A stretch of DNA of 44,997 nucleotides from Coprobacter sp. Its GTDB lineage: Bacteria > Bacteroidota > Bacteroidia > Bacteroidales > Coprobacteraceae. The notes beneath the pieces are model-generated. The model did no database searches and was not told the origin of the DNA. It saw only the letters and a list, made by a program, of their open reading frames with translations. The stretch is taken from contig JAFLRV010000002.1 of the NCBI GenBank assembly GCA_022511245.1, positions 1 to 44,997 of the forward strand, given 5' to 3'. Of the stretch, positions 44,191 to 44,997 are shown in pieces. The stretch's first letter is position 1; each line of letters opens with the position of its first letter. The position numbers and the translations under genes were made by a program.

Positions 44191-44638
44191 GTTATTCAAT
44201 ATGTTAAAATAGCATCTAATTTTTTATCCGTCAATCGAATTAATCATGAAAAAATTTACCTTTAATAAGTGCCAGTGATAAAATTTACTTATCTTTGCCT
44301 CGTCTAAGCGGAAGAAAAATGCCGCAAGACCAAGAAGGCATTAGCAAAATCCAGCCCCAGAAATCCGGCCAAGATTAAGGAAGTGGAGAGACTGATGCTC
44401 ACTTTTGCTTTTGTATACTTATAACATGTCATAAGTAATACGAGGCAAGGCGTGAGAATTTGTTTTCATCAGCCCATTCTTTCGTAGGTTTCCTTGGCCG
44501 GAAGCCGACCCGAAGGAATTTTTTTCTTTTTGTCGGTTTTGCCTCTGGGGTAATGGACGTGAGCTAACAAGTCTCGCGTCTTCTTGTTTTATAAACTTTA
44601 TTGCCGAGTTGGCGAGACTTGCAAGCACAAGGAGAAAA
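44191..44638. other. Non-coding region rich in inverted repeats
   Basis: I see no convincing gene here. A -7-like TATCTTTG lies at 44290-44297. Inverted repeats are TTGCCTCGT/ACGAGGCAA (44295-44303 with 44440-44448), TCCGGCCAAG/CTTGGCCGGA (44364-44373 with 44493-44502), and a near-perfect 22-bp palindrome around ACATGT (44416-44437). The first two are interleaved rather than nested. Short Lys-rich reading frames exist on both strands but none has a good start. Confidence 0.6.
44568..44621 (+). promoter_or_regulatory. Leader inverted repeat before the WG-repeat lipoprotein gene
   Basis: A perfect 10-bp inverted repeat, CAAGTCTCGC (44568-44577) and GCGAGACTTG (44612-44621), ends just before the Shine-Dalgarno AAGGAG. 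It could form a long-loop hairpin in the mRNA leader. Confidence 0.5.
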
Positions 44639-44997
44639 ATGAAAAAAAATTTACTTTTATCGTTGATTTTATTCGCTTTATTAATAATTGGACTGGGAGG
44701 ATGTAATTCTCATAATAGCAAAAATCAAGTCGAATATATTCCTGTTCAAGAAAATAAAGGCGACAAATGGGGCATGATAGGTCCCGACGGAAAAATGCTT
44801 TTTGAAAATGAATTCGAAAATGCACCGTCTGTGGTTGTAAATGGCGTGTTTTTTGTCGAAGAAAACAAAGGTATCTCCCTTTATAAGGCTGACAAAAAAC
44901 CGCAACTTATTCCCGGATGTGAAGATTTGATAGCCACAGGCTATCATACTGAAGGATTTATTCCTATTGTAAGAAAAGATGAAAGAATCTCGTTATT
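44639..44997 (+). CDS. WG-repeat lipoprotein, 3' end cut by window
   Basis: At least 119 codons are open to the window edge; it is missing from the ORF track because it has no stop codon in the window. The signal peptide MKKNLLLSLILFALLIIGLGGC has its lipid cysteine at residue 22. A WG-repeat-like unit follows (NKGDKWGMIGPDGKMLFENEFENA) and a second weaker one (NKGISLYKADKK). AAGGAG lies 6 nt before the ATG, an unusually strong ribosome-binding site for this window. Composition is A+T-rich. Proteins of this family are surface or periplasmic with unknown function, and several are immunity or housekeeping proteins, so no role is assigned. Confidence 0.85.
   Translation, partial: MKKNLLLSLILFALLIIGLGGCNSHNSKNQVEYIPVQENKGDKWGMIGPDGKMLFENEFENAPSVVVNGVFFVEENKGISLYKADKKPQLIPGCEDLIATGYHTEGFIPIVRKDERISL

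Noticed and set aside
44304-44409. Lys-rich reading frame KTKKALAKSSPRNPAKIKEV
   Set aside because: It has no start codon, an in-frame stop just upstream and no family I recognise; a weak resemblance to a frame on the opposite strand of 44440-44580 is too slight to call a gene remnant.
1-44997. CRISPR arrays, rRNA genes and insertion-sequence transposases
   Set aside because: No regularly spaced repeats with spacers, no rRNA sequence and no transposase-like ORF were seen.

Overview
The window reads as a chromosomal segment of a fairly G+C-rich member of the Bacteroidales, most likely a Rikenellaceae/Alistipes-like organism (lineage inferred, not proven). The evidence is Mfa/Fim-type fimbriae with DUF3575 and DUF3868 genes, PorU and PorV of the type IX secretion system (T9SS), a trpBEGDCFA operon, many SPII lipoproteins, and promoters of the Bacteroidetes type (TTTG, about 20 nt, TAnnTTTG) rather than -35/-10 boxes.

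Layout. The window opens inside a tRNA-Leu(TAA) gene. Positions 271-14482 (minus strand) are one seven-gene fimbrial operon, transcribed DUF3575 - DUF3868/OmpA-like - Mfa1-like major fimbrillin - Mfa2-like anchor - fimbrillin-like lipoprotein - two paralogous DUF4906-like lipoproteins that are probably accessory or tip subunits. Its upstream region holds a G10 homopolymer, a -7 promoter box and two direct repeats. A SPOR-domain lipoprotein follows, then a complete tryptophan operon preceded by a 20-codon leader peptide with three consecutive Trp codons and a terminator, that is, a transcription attenuator. Next comes a divergent pair: an ECF-type sigma factor with an overlapping TonB-like membrane protein, facing a VWA-domain protein. 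A housekeeping stretch follows: AI-2E family transporter, radC, GT2 glycosyltransferase, acyltransferase 3, queC, efp, rpmH (absent from the ORF track), a RecB/AddA-like helicase-nuclease, a SUI1-type factor, a fumarylacetoacetate hydrolase (FAH) family enzyme, porU, porV, ispF and mdh.

The right end is accessory DNA. A Fic-family protein gene with an AbiEi-like N-terminal region lies between two 66-bp direct repeats, which are the last 66 bp of mdh (including the stop codon) and a second copy 1765 bp downstream. This looks like a small islet integrated at the 3' end of mdh. Beyond it are about 450 bp of A+T-rich, repeat-laden non-coding DNA and the start of a WG-repeat lipoprotein cut by the window edge.

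The most noteworthy points are: (1) the mdh-3'-end duplication flanking fic; (2) three 12-bp motif copies spaced 31-32 bp apart at the fic promoter; (3) a trp attenuator in which the leader-peptide stop-codon region itself can pair with the terminator; (4) a G10 tract and tandem repeats upstream of the fimbrial operon, suggesting variable expression; and (5) an unexplained inverted-repeat cluster before the last gene.
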